DNA of 64,000 bases, from positions 33,540-97,539 of the forward strand of contig NZ_BQYK01000001.1 in NCBI RefSeq assembly GCF_023168145.1, given 5' to 3'. The stretch is from Sporosarcina sp. NCCP-2222. Lineage in GTDB: Bacteria; Bacillota; Bacilli; Bacillales_A; Planococcaceae. The translations under genes and the position numbers were made by a program. The number at the start of each line of letters is the position of its first letter. The first letter of the stretch is position 1. Shown piece by piece: positions 44,888-53,491 of this stretch. The notes under the pieces are model-generated. The model made no database searches. It was given only the letters and a program-made list of their open reading frames with translations, and had not been told where the DNA came from.

Positions 44888-45754
44888 CTACCTATTCCAA
44901 TAGAACACTCCACTGGCTGAAAATTCAGCGGGACCCGTCATCCAAACATGTCCGTCTGAAGCCCAGCAGATACTCAAGTCTCCACCACTTAGATGAACCG
45001 TTATGTCTTGATCGCGGTCGGCAAAGCCATTTAAAACAGCTGCCACTACTGCAGCGCAAGCACCTGTTCCACAGGCTTCCGTTATTCCCGATCCTCTCTC
45101 CCACACCCGGAAATTCATTTCTTTTGAATTAATAATCTCAACAAATTCCACATTTACTCTCTCGGGAAATCGATAATCGTCTGTCACAATCGAACCGATT
45201 TCCTGTAATGGAGCACTTTCTATGTCATCAACAAAAAATACCGCATGGGGATTTCCCATGAAGAGAGCTGTCACTTCTAATGTATGAGCGCCTAACGGGA
45301 ACGATTCCGATATCACGTATGCATCATCTTCTCCTGTCATCGGGATGCTTCGCCTATTCAATACTGGCGGTCCCATATCGATCTTTACAATACTTTCTTG
45401 CCCGCTCTTCGAAATTACTTCCGCCTCTGTCCGCCCCGCTTTCGTATGAATGGCACATTTTGATGCCGTAACGATCTCTTGTTTCACTGCATATGCTGCG
45501 ACACAGCGCAAGCCGTTCCCGCAGCTTTGACCTTCTGATCCATCCTTATTGAATATCCGCATACCACAGTCGGCTTTATCACTTGGCAGAATCAGGATCA
45601 ACCCGTCAGAACCGATGCCTGTATTGGGATTCGATATAGCTCTTGCTAAGGGAGCAAGCCAAGCCTCCTGCAATGGAAGCTGGAAGGCATCGACATAGAT
45701 ATAACTGTTGCCGAGTCCATGCATTTTAGTAAATGGAATTTCTATTATCTCCAA
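44888..45754 (-). CDS. dapF: Diaminopimelate epimerase
   Basis: A 288-residue enzyme that interconverts LL- and meso-diaminopimelate for lysine and peptidoglycan synthesis. The two catalytic cysteines lie in QSCGNGLRC (C78) and TEACGTGAC (near residue 226), and the N-terminal TKMHGLGN motif is present. It starts at TTG 45752-45754 seven bases after GAGGAGG. Divergent from a short unknown gene at 45887. Confidence 0.95.
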   Translation of the reverse strand: MEIIEIPFTKMHGLGNSYIYVDAFQLPLQEAWLAPLARAISNPNTGIGSDGLILILPSDKADCGMRIFNKDGSEGQSCGNGLRCVAAYAVKQEIVTASKCAIHTKAGRTEAEVISKSGQESIVKIDMGPPVLNRRSIPMTGEDDAYVISESFPLGAHTLEVTALFMGNPHAVFFVDDIESAPLQEIGSIVTDDYRFPERVNVEFVEIINSKEMNFRVWERGSGITEACGTGACAAVVAAVLNGFADRDQDITVHLSGGDLSICWASDGHVWMTGPAEFSASGVFYWNR

Positions 45755-45886
45755 TCAAATCCTCCTCATTTATCAAAACCTTTTAAATAGTATAATATAT
45801 CATCTTGAAATCTACTAGATGATCCGTAGCGGATGAGTTTGCCAAACCATTTTTCTGGGTATGATTTCTATTAGGAGGTAGTGCAT

Positions 45887-46051
45887 ATGCAGAAAGAGTG
45901 CGAACAGTCTATACTCACAAGGGAACTACAGCATCTCGCCGACGAATATCATGCTGCCCCCACCACTTTGAAGCCGGTCATCCTCGACGACATGGATTTG
46001 CTGTATGACGCGCTTGCATTGCTGGAGGATGGATGGCAGTCTTCCAGATAA
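45887..46051 (+). CDS. Unknown 54-residue protein
   Basis: A short gene with an excellent AGGAGG site seven bases before ATG 45887 and stop TAA 46049-46051. The product is acidic and helical (LTRELQHLADEYH, then LLYDALALLEDGW) with one cysteine near the N-terminus. No membrane segment and no recognised family. The pattern suits a small adaptor or regulatory protein, which is only a guess. Divergent from dapF. Confidence 0.62.
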   Translation: MQKECEQSILTRELQHLADEYHAAPTTLKPVILDDMDLLYDALALLEDGWQSSR

Positions 46052-46068
46052 GTCGATTGGTTTTGTAA

Positions 46069-46099
46069 TAAAAAAGTCCACCTGATATACAGGTGAACT
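46069..46099 (-). terminator. Terminator of the lipoprotein gene
   Basis: AGTCCACCTG pairs with CAGGTGAACT with one mismatch. The minus strand continues with six T. Confidence 0.8.
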
Positions 46100-46116
46100 A
46101 CTGATAAGCTTTCTTA

Positions 46117-46767
46117 TTAAAACTCTCCAGCTTTCCAATTTTCTTCAGTAATATATGGATCGTCTTCATTTGCTATGATGAACTCAATCATCGAAGCATT
46201 CCGCAACATAAAACGATAACCATGTGAAGCGGTAATTGCATATTCCTGTTTTTCTTGAGAATCTGCTAGCTTCAGCTCTCCCAGAATGTCGTCCATCTCT
46301 TCTTCCGTCACTTGTGTATCAACGGTACGAATCAAAGTCATGATAATTTGTGTTGCTGTTTCATCCATCTCATCCGCACCAAACATGAGAGCCCGAACAT
46401 CCTTTTCCCCTTCATTGCCCAACAACTGGATTTGATAGTCTTCGTCAAATTTAATATCTACAATCTGAAAACCTCTTCTCGGCTCGGACCACTCAGAATG
46501 ATCAACCCGGTACTGAATTCCTACTTTTTCAGCAGCCTTATTAAAAGCTTCCTGGAACTGTTCTGCATTCATACCGAGTTGATCTTCTTTTAATTCTGAG
46601 GCAGTTGTCTTACTCTGATCGTCCTTTTCCGCTTTGTCACTATCGCTTTGAACCGATGTAGCATTGTCTTTCCCTTTCGCAGCATCCTCTTGTTTTTCAT
46701 CTCCGCAGGCGGCCAATGAAGTACCCAAAATTGCGACGAGCACCATTGTGCTTAATTTCTTTATCAT
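46117..46767 (-). CDS. Putative lipoprotein of unknown function
   Basis: A 216-residue secreted protein. A lipoprotein signal peptide ends in the lipobox SLAAC (Cys 21). A low-complexity linker rich in Asp, Lys and Ser (residues 25-62) follows. The folded domain (residues 65-216) contains MNAEQFQEAFNKAAEKVG and FQIVDIKFDED. The domain was not recognised. It would be anchored to the outer face of the membrane. ATG follows AAAGGAG. Confidence 0.7.
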   Translation of the reverse strand: MIKKLSTMVLVAILGTSLAACGDEKQEDAAKGKDNATSVQSDSDKAEKDDQSKTTASELKEDQLGMNAEQFQEAFNKAAEKVGIQYRVDHSEWSEPRRGFQIVDIKFDEDYQIQLLGNEGEKDVRALMFGADEMDETATQIIMTLIRTVDTQVTEEEMDDILGELKLADSQEKQEYAITASHGYRFMLRNASMIEFIIANEDDPYITEENWKAGEF

Positions 46768-46930
46768 ATGTATTCCACTCCTTTATTATTTCTACAACTT
46801 CCCCACTATACATAAACTATTAGATAAGAATCAATATAAATAACTGCCAAGTGAGTAAAAGGAGTTGAATAGACTAGAAGATTTGCTAATTATGGATGTC
46901 TACTTCATGAGATAAGTCCTACTAATAGTA

Positions 46931-46963
46931 AAAAGCACATCCTCATAACAAAGGATGTACTTT
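46931..46963 (-). terminator. queT terminator
   Basis: AAAGCACATCC pairs with GGATGTACTTT with one mismatch. The minus strand continues TTTTTACTA. Confidence 0.82.
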
Positions 46964-46968
46964 CTGCT

Positions 46969-47481
46969 CTATTTCGTAAAATCTATTTTCTTTTGCAAGG
47001 AGTAGACAATCATTCCGCCAACAGTCATGGATAGTAACTCGCCAATCCCTACAGTTAGCCAAGTCGGCCAGAACGGCGCACCATACATGACAGTCAATTG
47101 TCCGGCTACGGTGAACATAGAAAAAGCAAAAATAAGCGCAGTCACCGCAAATTGTAAAACCATACTTTTGATTTTCTTGGTCGCTGCGCGGCTGATCAGT
47201 AAAACAAGAAACGTAGCAATACCGCCGATGGGTACATCTAGAATCCACGTCGGAGACATGAAGTTGGCCAAAGTGACGCCAAGCGTCACCGCAATAATAT
47301 ACCGTTTGTGGAGCAATGCTAGATAATTGAACATTTCCGAAAGGCGGAGCTGAACGGCTCCAAAGCTGATGACCGAGAGCAGAAGGGTGACAGCGACGTA
47401 TAAAGCTGCGACGATCGCAGTTTTGGACACCTCACTGACAGTGGATTGAGGGGTTTCCTTGAAGGAAGTCGTATTCATCAT
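46969..47481 (-). CDS. queT: QueT-family queuosine precursor transporter
   Basis: About 170 residues with five or six helices, matching the QueT family of ECF-type substrate-binding (S) components for queuosine precursors such as preQ1. KTAIVAALYVAVTLLLS starts the first helix, and the motif RLSEMFNYLALLHKRYI near residues 50-66 is characteristic. It would work with the shared ECF energising module encoded elsewhere. ATG at 47481 lies about five bases after AAAGGAG, with a second ATG one codon later. The leader is strongly structured, as expected for a riboswitch-controlled gene. Confidence 0.85.
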   Translation of the reverse strand: MMNTTSFKETPQSTVSEVSKTAIVAALYVAVTLLLSVISFGAVQLRLSEMFNYLALLHKRYIIAVTLGVTLANFMSPTWILDVPIGGIATFLVLLISRAATKKIKSMVLQFAVTALIFAFSMFTVAGQLTVMYGAPFWPTWLTVGIGELLSMTVGGMIVYSLQKKIDFTK

Positions 47482-47620
47482 GATTTCTCCTTTGTAAAAC
47501 GGCAGTCTTGCCATTTTAGTCATAACTGCGGCCAAAGGAAGTCAGATCAGTTATCTGAACGAAGTGCCGCAGTGCAAGCCGAAAAAGCTTACTTGGGTAG
47601 TATAACAGAAATCAGGATTG
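47482..47620 (-). promoter_or_regulatory. Structured 5' leader of queT (candidate riboswitch)
   Basis: On the minus strand CTGCGGC (47566-47572) pairs with GCCGCAG (47526-47532), enclosing the stem TCAGAT/ATCTGA (47542-47558). Downstream ATGGCA-AGAC-TGCCGT forms a hairpin followed by TTTT and the ribosome binding site. queT genes are commonly controlled by preQ1 riboswitches. I could not match the preQ1-I consensus or convincingly the class II and III patterns. It is therefore only a candidate. Confidence 0.45.
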
Positions 47621-47630
47621 ATGAATACGG

Positions 47631-48386
47631 CTATTTCGCAATCCACCCGCCATCGATCGGCACGACAGCACCATGCATATAATCGGACGCCTTACTTGCC
47701 AAGAACAGAGTGAGATTCGCGACTTCCGATGGCTGTGCCCAGCGGCCGGCAGGCGTCTCCTCAGCCACCCACTTTGCCATTGCCCCGTCCCCTTCGAAAT
47801 CTGCAGCATTCATCGGGGTTTGGATCGCACCAGGCGCAATCGCATTCGCCCGGATACCAGACCTGCAATAATCATAATCTAATTGCTTTGTATAACCGAC
47901 GATCGCATGCTTGGAAGCCGTATAAGCAGCCCCGCCACCGCCTGCGACTAAACCGGCAATCGAAGCCATATTGATTACCGTTCCGGATGACCGCTTTAGC
48001 ATATGAGGCAACACACAATTTGTCACCAAGTAGGTCCCTTTAACATTAGTATCCATGATGCGGTCCCACAGCTCTTCATCCGTCTCAAGTGTCTTCGAAA
48101 AACTGTCCAGCACGCCGGCTGTATTCAATAAAATATGGATGTGCTGAAAACAGGATATCGCCGATTCCACAGCTTCTTGGATGTCCCGCTTGCTCCGCAC
48201 ATCACCTCTCTTATATTGAAAACGTGAAGGAAATTGTTGTCGGATAATTTCCAAGCCGGCCATATCTACATCCAGCCCAAAAACATTCGCCCCATTTTCT
48301 AAAAAGGCAACTGCCTGAGCTTGTCCAATTCCAGAACCAGCACCCGTAATAAATATCGTCTTTCCGGCAAACTCCTCGAATGTCAT
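47631..48386 (-). CDS. Short-chain dehydrogenase/reductase
   Basis: A 251-residue classical SDR. The NAD(P)-binding motif ITGAGSGIG is at residues 13-21, LNTAGV near 86, the catalytic serine in NMASIAG near 139 and YTASK near 155-159 with the catalytic tyrosine and lysine. The aspartate after the second strand (LDVDM) suggests NAD rather than NADP. The substrate is unknown. ATG follows AAGGAG. It lies upstream of queT with a 149-base gap holding the queT leader. Confidence 0.88.
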   Translation of the reverse strand: MTFEEFAGKTIFITGAGSGIGQAQAVAFLENGANVFGLDVDMAGLEIIRQQFPSRFQYKRGDVRSKRDIQEAVESAISCFQHIHILLNTAGVLDSFSKTLETDEELWDRIMDTNVKGTYLVTNCVLPHMLKRSSGTVINMASIAGLVAGGGGAAYTASKHAIVGYTKQLDYDYCRSGIRANAIAPGAIQTPMNAADFEGDGAMAKWVAEETPAGRWAQPSEVANLTLFLASKASDYMHGAVVPIDGGWIAK

Positions 48387-48507
48387 GTTGTGTCTCCTTT
48401 TTGTGGACTTTTAATTTTTTATTTAGCGCATCAATATTATCATTGCAATTCCAGATCCGCGCGATTTGTATAAGCTTGCTGATGTGCAGCGTTTGAATAC
48501 TGGCCTG

Positions 48508-48597
48508 GAACGCCAAAAAAGCCGAAAGGAACGCCAATATAGTAATCTGAACGCCAATTAATCCAAATGAACGACAATGTAACCAAACGAACACCTG
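48508..48597. repeat. Five phased direct repeats, GAACGCCAA family
   Basis: Copies start at 48508, 48529, 48549, 48569 and 48589, spaced 21, 20, 20 and 20 bases. The first three are GAACGCCAA, the fourth GAACGACAA, and the fifth is degenerate (GAACACCTG). The period of two DNA helical turns places all copies on one face. They lie about 120 bases upstream of the SDR gene start and beyond the terminator of the DUF2829 gene. Confidence 0.8.
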
Positions 48598-48605
48598 ATC
48601 CATTG

Positions 48606-48635
48606 AAAAAACGCAGGAGATTTACCTGCGTTTTT
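48606..48635. terminator. Bidirectional terminator
   Basis: AAAAACGCAGG pairs with CCTGCGTTTTT. It ends the DUF2829 gene on the minus strand. Confidence 0.85.
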
Positions 48636-48690
48636 CCATTTATGATTTTTAGAGTTACTTATCATTCTGTGGCGCTCTGCAAATAATGGC

Positions 48691-48909
48691 TCAGACCACT
48701 TTCCAGTCTTCCGCCAGCAGGTCGCAGACTGTCGGGGTGAACATTGTGTAGCCTTCCCCTTCTACGTTGATGACGAAATAGGGGTTTAATTTAAGTCCGT
48801 CAAGCTCTTTTTCGCCGACTAATTTCACGTAAAGCTCAGCTCCGCCCCAGCCTTCTCGGATAACTTTATCTCCAGCTTTCAAGCGAGGTAAGATTTCTTC
48901 AAACGTCAT
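48691..48909 (-). CDS. DUF2829 (Tad2-like) small protein
   Basis: About 72 residues resembling the DUF2829 family, which includes the phage Thoeris anti-defence protein Tad2. FEEILPRLKAGDKVIREGWGG gives the typical N-terminal helix and (K/R)xGW turn, and the C-terminus DLLAEDWKVV matches the usual LxAxDWxVV ending. Tad2 proteins bind cyclic ADP-ribose-type signals; whether this bacterial copy does is unknown. ATG at 48909 is favoured by its nine-base spacing from AAAGG, with ATGs at 48915 and 48918 as alternatives. No phage genes are nearby. Confidence 0.7.
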   Translation of the reverse strand: MTFEEILPRLKAGDKVIREGWGGAELYVKLVGEKELDGLKLNPYFVINVEGEGYTMFTPTVCDLLAEDWKVV

Positions 48910-49107
48910 GGTCATCATCCTTTATTTATAGTTCCACTACAGAGTATATCGGTTACAAGACGCTATGACAAATTGATTCAACATAAATGAACGGTATAAA
49001 AGAAGGGATGACGTTAGACTAAAGTAGATGCTATGTCAGGAATAAGTTGGACGGCGAATGGGTATCCGATCATTATGGAAGTATTCGTTAGAGAGGAAGT
49101 GTATTGC

Positions 49108-50019
49108 ATGGATGAACAACTTGGAAGAGAGGTTACACCTGAGGAAGCGGTAGATTCGATTGAGAATGCAGTGGGAACTTATCCAGGACAGCGGCGTGCC
49201 CATACGAAAGGAATTGCCTTTGATGCGACTTTTCAGCCGAACGGAGCGGCTTCCAGCTTAACAACAGCCAAGCATTTACAAGACGAATCGGTAAACGCGA
49301 TCGTTCGCTTCTCCCATTTTTGGCCGACTCCGAATCCACATGAATTGCTCGTGCCAATCAAAGGGATGGCGGTGCGTTTTCTGTTGCAGGAGAATGTCTT
49401 TACGAACTTGGTGATGGCCAATGTTCCTGTATTTCTTACCAAAACACCGGAAGCTTTTATCCGGCTTGTGCAAGTCATGGCTAAGGAGCCGTTATCCATA
49501 ACAGAAAAGTTGGAAGTTTTGATTAAAAAGCCCGAGTTTGCAACCATTCCTAAGCTGCTCAAGAGCTTAAAGCCGCCAGCCAGTTTTGCGACAGAAACGT
49601 ATCATGCCCTGCACTCCTTCTATTTGGTCTCCTCTGAAGGAACCAGGCAAGCCGTACGCTTTTTCTGGAAACCGGTGAAATCTTCCAGTGTTCGTAAATC
49701 GTATGGTTCACGAATCGATTTGGAAACTGAATTAGTGAAACGATTGGAGGACGGGTTACCGGTTCAATTTCGCCTTTTTATTCAATTAGCCCAGCCGGAA
49801 GATCCAATAGACGATCCAAGTCTTATGTGGCCGGCTGACAGGCAAACGATCGACATTGGCATGCTCTCATTGAACTCGGTGAGGGAGGACGGAGCGGAAT
49901 CGCTCGTTTTTGATCCGACCGTCCTGACAGAGGGCATCGAATGTTCCGATGATCCTATTTTGCACTTCCGTTCACCAGTCTATGACCTATCTGCTGCAAG
50001 ACGTTTACGCCATATGTAG
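49108..50019 (+). CDS. Catalase-family haem protein (SrpA/mini-catalase-like)
   Basis: A protein of about 303 residues, shorter than classical catalases (about 480 or more). RRAHTKGIAFDATFQPNG near residues 31-48 has the distal histidine. VRFSHFWPTPNPHE and GMAVRF follow as in the family. The C-terminal ILHFRSPVYDLSAARRL carries the proximal haem tyrosine. Family members act as peroxidases or catalases. The start is not certain: ATG 49108 is weakly placed relative to GAGGAAG, and ATG 49075 is an alternative. Confidence 0.78.
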   Translation: MDEQLGREVTPEEAVDSIENAVGTYPGQRRAHTKGIAFDATFQPNGAASSLTTAKHLQDESVNAIVRFSHFWPTPNPHELLVPIKGMAVRFLLQENVFTNLVMANVPVFLTKTPEAFIRLVQVMAKEPLSITEKLEVLIKKPEFATIPKLLKSLKPPASFATETYHALHSFYLVSSEGTRQAVRFFWKPVKSSSVRKSYGSRIDLETELVKRLEDGLPVQFRLFIQLAQPEDPIDDPSLMWPADRQTIDIGMLSLNSVREDGAESLVFDPTVLTEGIECSDDPILHFRSPVYDLSAARRLRHM

Positions 50020-50029
50020 GAGTGACCCT

Positions 50030-50380
50030 TTATCTTTTCTTTCGTTTCGCCAAAGCGAGGGACAACACAATTCCAGCAGTCACAATAGCAGCCACTGTCA
50101 CCTTTTTCTTGTCAGTCGTCCCGATGAACGAAACCCGTTCTGGCAAAATTTCATAGACACCCAAAGGCTTAATGGAGAAGGCACCGCCGCCCCCTTCTCC
50201 GCCTTGGCCGTCACCACCTCCGCCAAAGGCATATTTTACTTTTGCGACTGGAATCACTTTTTTTAATCCGAGTTCAATCGGTTCGCCATATACAAGCGTA
50301 ACATCCTTACTAGCCGCAAACTTTTTGAATAGCGTTTTCACTGGTGTTTCAATGTATTTAGCAGTCTTCTCCCGCGTCAT
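50030..50380 (-). CDS. GerW/YtfJ-family sporulation protein
   Basis: About 116 residues. The YtfJ/GerW pattern is present: VKTLFKKFAASKDVTLVYGEPIELG, then VIPVAKVKYAFGGGGDG with a glycine-rich loop, then AFSIKPLGVYEI. It ends in a hydrophobic helix and basic tail (LAKRKKR). B. subtilis GerW/YtfJ is a forespore protein needed for normal spore germination; this copy carries a C-terminal membrane anchor and may be a paralogue. ATG at 50380 follows AAGGGGG. Confidence 0.8.
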   Translation of the reverse strand: MTREKTAKYIETPVKTLFKKFAASKDVTLVYGEPIELGLKKVIPVAKVKYAFGGGGDGQGGEGGGGAFSIKPLGVYEILPERVSFIGTTDKKKVTVAAIVTAGIVLSLALAKRKKR

Positions 50381-50514
50381 GAGAAACGCCCCCTTCCTCA
50401 TGAGTGTATTCGCTTTGCCGCTAGCTAATTCCTTTGTATTTGGCGAATTCTTGAAAAGTGCAAACTGTAACGTTTCATAAATCCCTCAGAAATAGTCTAT
50501 ACCAACATTTATAG

Positions 50515-51204
50515 CTAACCCCTCAATCGCTTCACTTTTGAGATCCATTTCATTTCAATCCAAATTGCAGTTAGGCAAATGATCGTAAACGCACACCATA
50601 AATTCAACCGGGTATCCAGCTTCACAGTGAGTGTGCCTGCGCCGACTCCGAGGATAAACAGCATGATGCCAGTAGACAAATTGCGGCATTCCTCTCTTGC
50701 TTTTTTATCGTTTTGGAATATGACTTTATAAAGGTTGTTCATAAGATTTTTCGTATTACCCGTCATAATGCCATTATTCACCCCTGTTGTCCTGATTGTC
50801 CGGAACAAGGTAAGGACATAGCCTGCAAGTATTCCGAGAAAGAGAACCATCCATGAGTCAGGTAGAGAGGTCTGAAAATATGCCAGCAGCAATAATAGGA
50901 CTGCTTCAGTCATTAAAAATACACGGTATTGCTGTAAACCGAGATAGGAATACTTTGATGAAATCGCTTCTCCACCAAAGACACCTAATGCGAAGCCTGC
51001 TAGCACAGATAAATGGCTCGCCGACTCCTGCCATTCACCCGAGAACAATTTCGCACCTAGCATGATCATATTACCTGTCTGTGCACTTGCAAACGTACCG
51101 TTTCGCACGTCAAATGTATATGCATCAATAAACCCCATTAAAAATGTTGCGATGATAGTCAAGCTTGTTTTAATTTGCTCGTGCTGTCCAGATTCCATAT
51201 TCAT
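50515..51204 (-). CDS. DUF1275 membrane protein (YoaK family)
   Basis: A 229-residue membrane protein with about six helices. The family motif is FLMGFIDAYTFDVRNGTFASAQTGNMI near residues 22-48, written here in part. RTTGVNNGIMTGNTKNL is a second conserved segment near residues 140-156. The family is predicted to transport an unknown solute. ATG at 51204 follows AGGGAGGG by nine bases. The much longer open frame upstream overlaps the psuG terminator and was discarded. Confidence 0.85.
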   Translation of the reverse strand: MNMESGQHEQIKTSLTIIATFLMGFIDAYTFDVRNGTFASAQTGNMIMLGAKLFSGEWQESASHLSVLAGFALGVFGGEAISSKYSYLGLQQYRVFLMTEAVLLLLLAYFQTSLPDSWMVLFLGILAGYVLTLFRTIRTTGVNNGIMTGNTKNLMNNLYKVIFQNDKKAREECRNLSTGIMLFILGVGAGTLTVKLDTRLNLWCAFTIICLTAIWIEMKWISKVKRLRG

Positions 51205-51290
51205 AATAAGAGACCCTCCCTTGCCAAATGGTTCTCTTCTTGCTCTACCCCGTCTGTTGGAATCTATTCCCTCCAACGCGTAAGACAGAA

Positions 51291-51317
51291 AAAAACGCCC
51301 ATTTACATGGACGTTTT
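51291..51317 (-). terminator. psuG terminator
   Basis: AAAACG-CCAT pairs with ATGG-CGTTTT with one mismatch. The minus strand continues with a T-run. Confidence 0.82.
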
Positions 51318-51322
51318 GAAAA

Positions 51323-52234
51323 TCAACCTTGGTTAAATGCGACAGCAATCTTCGCACCGACAACCGCATTATTTTTAACAAGCGCAATATTAGCGACAAG
51401 ACTTTTTCCTTCTGTCAATTCTTTCACCTTTGCCAAAAGGAAAGGTGTCGTATCTTTCCCTTTCACACCATTCGCCTCCGCTTCTTTTAGCGCTTTAGCG
51501 ATAATGCTGTCAATGAGCTCAGGTTCAAGTTCATCCTGTGCAGGAATCGGATTGGCAATGACTGCGCCGCCTTGCAAGCCCAAATCCCACTTAACTCGTA
51601 AAGTGTCAGCAACCGTTTTTTCGTCGTCTGCCCGGAAGTTAATTGGGAAGCCGCTTTTTCTTGTATAAAATGCAGGCAGTTCATCTGTTTCGTAGCCAAT
51701 GACTGGAACCCCTTTTGTCTCAAGGTATTCAAGCGTCAAGCCGATATCGAGAATCGATTTGGCTCCTGCACAGACAACGGCGACGTTCGTTTGAGCCAGT
51801 TCTTCCAAGTCAGCGGAAATATCCATAGTTGTTTCTGCTCCACGGTGAACGCCACCGATACCGCCTGTTACAAAAATGCGGATGCCCGCTAGGTCTGCAC
51901 AGATCATTGTAGCGGCAACCGTTGTCGCACCTAACTGCTTCGTTGCAAGTAGATAGCCCAGGTCCCGGCGGGATGCTTTTGCTACGTTTTTACTGTTGCC
52001 GAACATTTCAAGCTCTTCATCGGAAAGTCCGATTTTGATCATGCCATCAATTAAAGCGATGGTCGCGGGAACAGCGCCATTATCCCGAACAATCTGCTCG
52101 ACTTCCCGTGCTGTCTGAACATTTTGCGGATACGGCATGCCGTGTGAAATGATCGTTGATTCCAATGCGACTATCGGTTTGCCTGCTTCCATGGCTTGTT
52201 TGACTTCTTCTGAGTATGAGAGATATTGATTCAT
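51323..52234 (-). CDS. psuG: Pseudouridine-5'-phosphate glycosidase
   Basis: A 303-residue enzyme that cleaves pseudouridine-5'-phosphate into uracil and ribose-5-phosphate. Family landmarks are [17 protein letters not shown] at residues 22-38 (catalytic glutamate E25), [32 protein letters not shown] near 127 and the lysine in [11 protein letters not shown] near 158. ATG at 52234 overlaps the psuK stop by four bases (ATGA), so translation is coupled. Together with psuK it lets the cell recycle pseudouridine from RNA turnover. Confidence 0.96.
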   Translation of the reverse strand: MNQYLSYSEEVKQAMEAGKPIVALESTIISHGMPYPQNVQTAREVEQIVRDNGAVPATIALIDGMIKIGLSDEELEMFGNSKNVAKASRRDLGYLLATKQLGATTVAATMICADLAGIRIFVTGGIGGVHRGAETTMDISADLEELAQTNVAVVCAGAKSILDIGLTLEYLETKGVPVIGYETDELPAFYTRKSGFPINFRADDEKTVADTLRVKWDLGLQGGAVIANPIPAQDELEPELIDSIIAKALKEAEANGVKGKDTTPFLLAKVKELTEGKSLVANIALVKNNAVVGAKIAVAFNQG

Positions 52235-53331
52235 TTATATTCCTCCATTTCATTTTCTAGTTGTGATACAGTCAATTCCGGCCTGACTGTGGATGGTGAT
52301 TCCAAGGTTTTTGCAGCATTTACCCGGCCTGCATGGACAGCTTTGTCGTTTGGCCAGCCTGTCACAACACCATGCAGTAATCCAGAGATGAAGGCGTCGC
52401 CTGCGCCGGTCACATCCTCCACATGCACTCCTTGGATTGCTTCGGCATGCAAGATTTGTTTGGACTGACGATCTGCTGCCATCACACCTTCGGAACCACG
52501 CGTGACGACAACATGTTCGGCGCCTCGATCCAGCAAGGCGAGGACAGCTTTTTCCCAATCTTCCTTTGTATCGATTTGGATACCTGTGTAAGATTCGGCT
52601 TCGTCTTCATTGCAAATAAACCATGTCACCCCTTCGAGCGTATCCGGCATATTCGCCATTTTAGGCGAGGAAACCGGTACGATGGCAAGAGGAATTTCAT
52701 GCCGAACGGCTAGCTGCCGTATGAATTCGGCAGTTGGCTTAGAGCAGTTCAGATCCATGATGACGAGGGAAGCCTGTGCAATATGCCGTTCATTCAAACT
52801 AATATAGTCCGGTGTGAGGCTTTCATAGACATTCATCGTTGCCATCGCGATAACGAGCTCACCATGCGGATCCAGAACTGCTGAATAGGAACCGGTCGAT
52901 TCTCCTGGAAGCTGTTGGACAGCAGACAAATCCATAAAAGGTTCCGAATACGTTGTGATTAATTCCCAATCTGCATCTTGCCCCGCTACCGTCATCAATT
53001 TGACAGCATGGCCCAGCCTTCCTAAATTTTCTGCTATATTTCGCGCCACACCACCGATTGCGACTGTCGCTGTCGTTGGATTGGAAGTTCCCAATTGCTC
53101 TTCATTTTTTAAATGAAATTTCCGGTCCACATTCGCTCCGCCGATGCAAACAATTTTCTGCATCTCCGGGATGACATAGGCACGTCCGGTAATAATGCCT
53201 TTTTTCATTAAACCAGAGATTAGATTGGCGACCGCTGGGCGGGATAATCTCATCTCATCTGCAATTTCCTGCTGGGACAAAAACGGATTTTTCCGGATCA
53301 ACTCGAGGACGAGCTGTTCTTTTTCATTCAC
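52231..53331 (-). CDS. psuK: Pseudouridine kinase with N-terminal helix-turn-helix
   Basis: A 366-residue PfkB kinase phosphorylating pseudouridine for PsuG. Residues 1-55 form a winged helix-turn-helix ([21 protein letters not shown]), as in some bacterial PfkB proteins. The kinase domain starts near residue 60 ([12 protein letters not shown]), contains [11 protein letters not shown] near 92, and ends with [12 protein letters not shown] near 307, holding the catalytic aspartate. The HTH suggests the kinase regulates its own operon; direct repeats lie just upstream. The start follows AAAGGTG. Confidence 0.9.
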   Translation of the reverse strand: MNEKEQLVLELIRKNPFLSQQEIADEMRLSRPAVANLISGLMKKGIITGRAYVIPEMQKIVCIGGANVDRKFHLKNEEQLGTSNPTTATVAIGGVARNIAENLGRLGHAVKLMTVAGQDADWELITTYSEPFMDLSAVQQLPGESTGSYSAVLDPHGELVIAMATMNVYESLTPDYISLNERHIAQASLVIMDLNCSKPTAEFIRQLAVRHEIPLAIVPVSSPKMANMPDTLEGVTWFICNEDEAESYTGIQIDTKEDWEKAVLALLDRGAEHVVVTRGSEGVMAADRQSKQILHAEAIQGVHVEDVTGAGDAFISGLLHGVVTGWPNDKAVHAGRVNAAKTLESPSTVRPELTVSQLENEMEEYK

Positions 53332-53360
53332 CTTTCCGGCCTCCTTGCTTCATTACGCAA

Positions 53361-53390
53361 TAAACTTTTGTTTACATTTTAAACTTTTGT
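53361..53390. promoter_or_regulatory. Direct repeats upstream of psuK
   Basis: TAAACTTTTGT occurs at 53361-53371 and again at 53380-53390, 19 bases apart, within 60 bases of the psuK start. They overlap the likely promoter and could be an operator for the HTH domain of PsuK. Confidence 0.5.
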
Positions 53391-53463
53391 TATGAACAAT
53401 GCAACCCTTATCTTAGCGTTTACGCAAATTCCCTTTTGGATACACCCGTTGAATGAACGACAA

Positions 53464-53487
53464 AAAAGAGCCCTTCATAAGGACTCC
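53464..53487 (-). terminator. Terminator of the yqjP-yqjQ operon
   Basis: GAG-CCTT and AAGG-CTC arms around a short loop. The minus strand continues with six T. Confidence 0.65.
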
Positions 53488-53491
53488 AGCT

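Noticed and set aside
48508..48597. CRISPR array
   Set aside because: The repeat unit is only nine bases with 11-12-base spacers, far below CRISPR dimensions, and no cas genes are present.
49020..49070. Possible sigma-B promoter (GGGTAT) before the catalase-family gene
   Set aside because: No GTTT-type -35 element lies at the required spacing; the sequence before GGGTAT does not fit.
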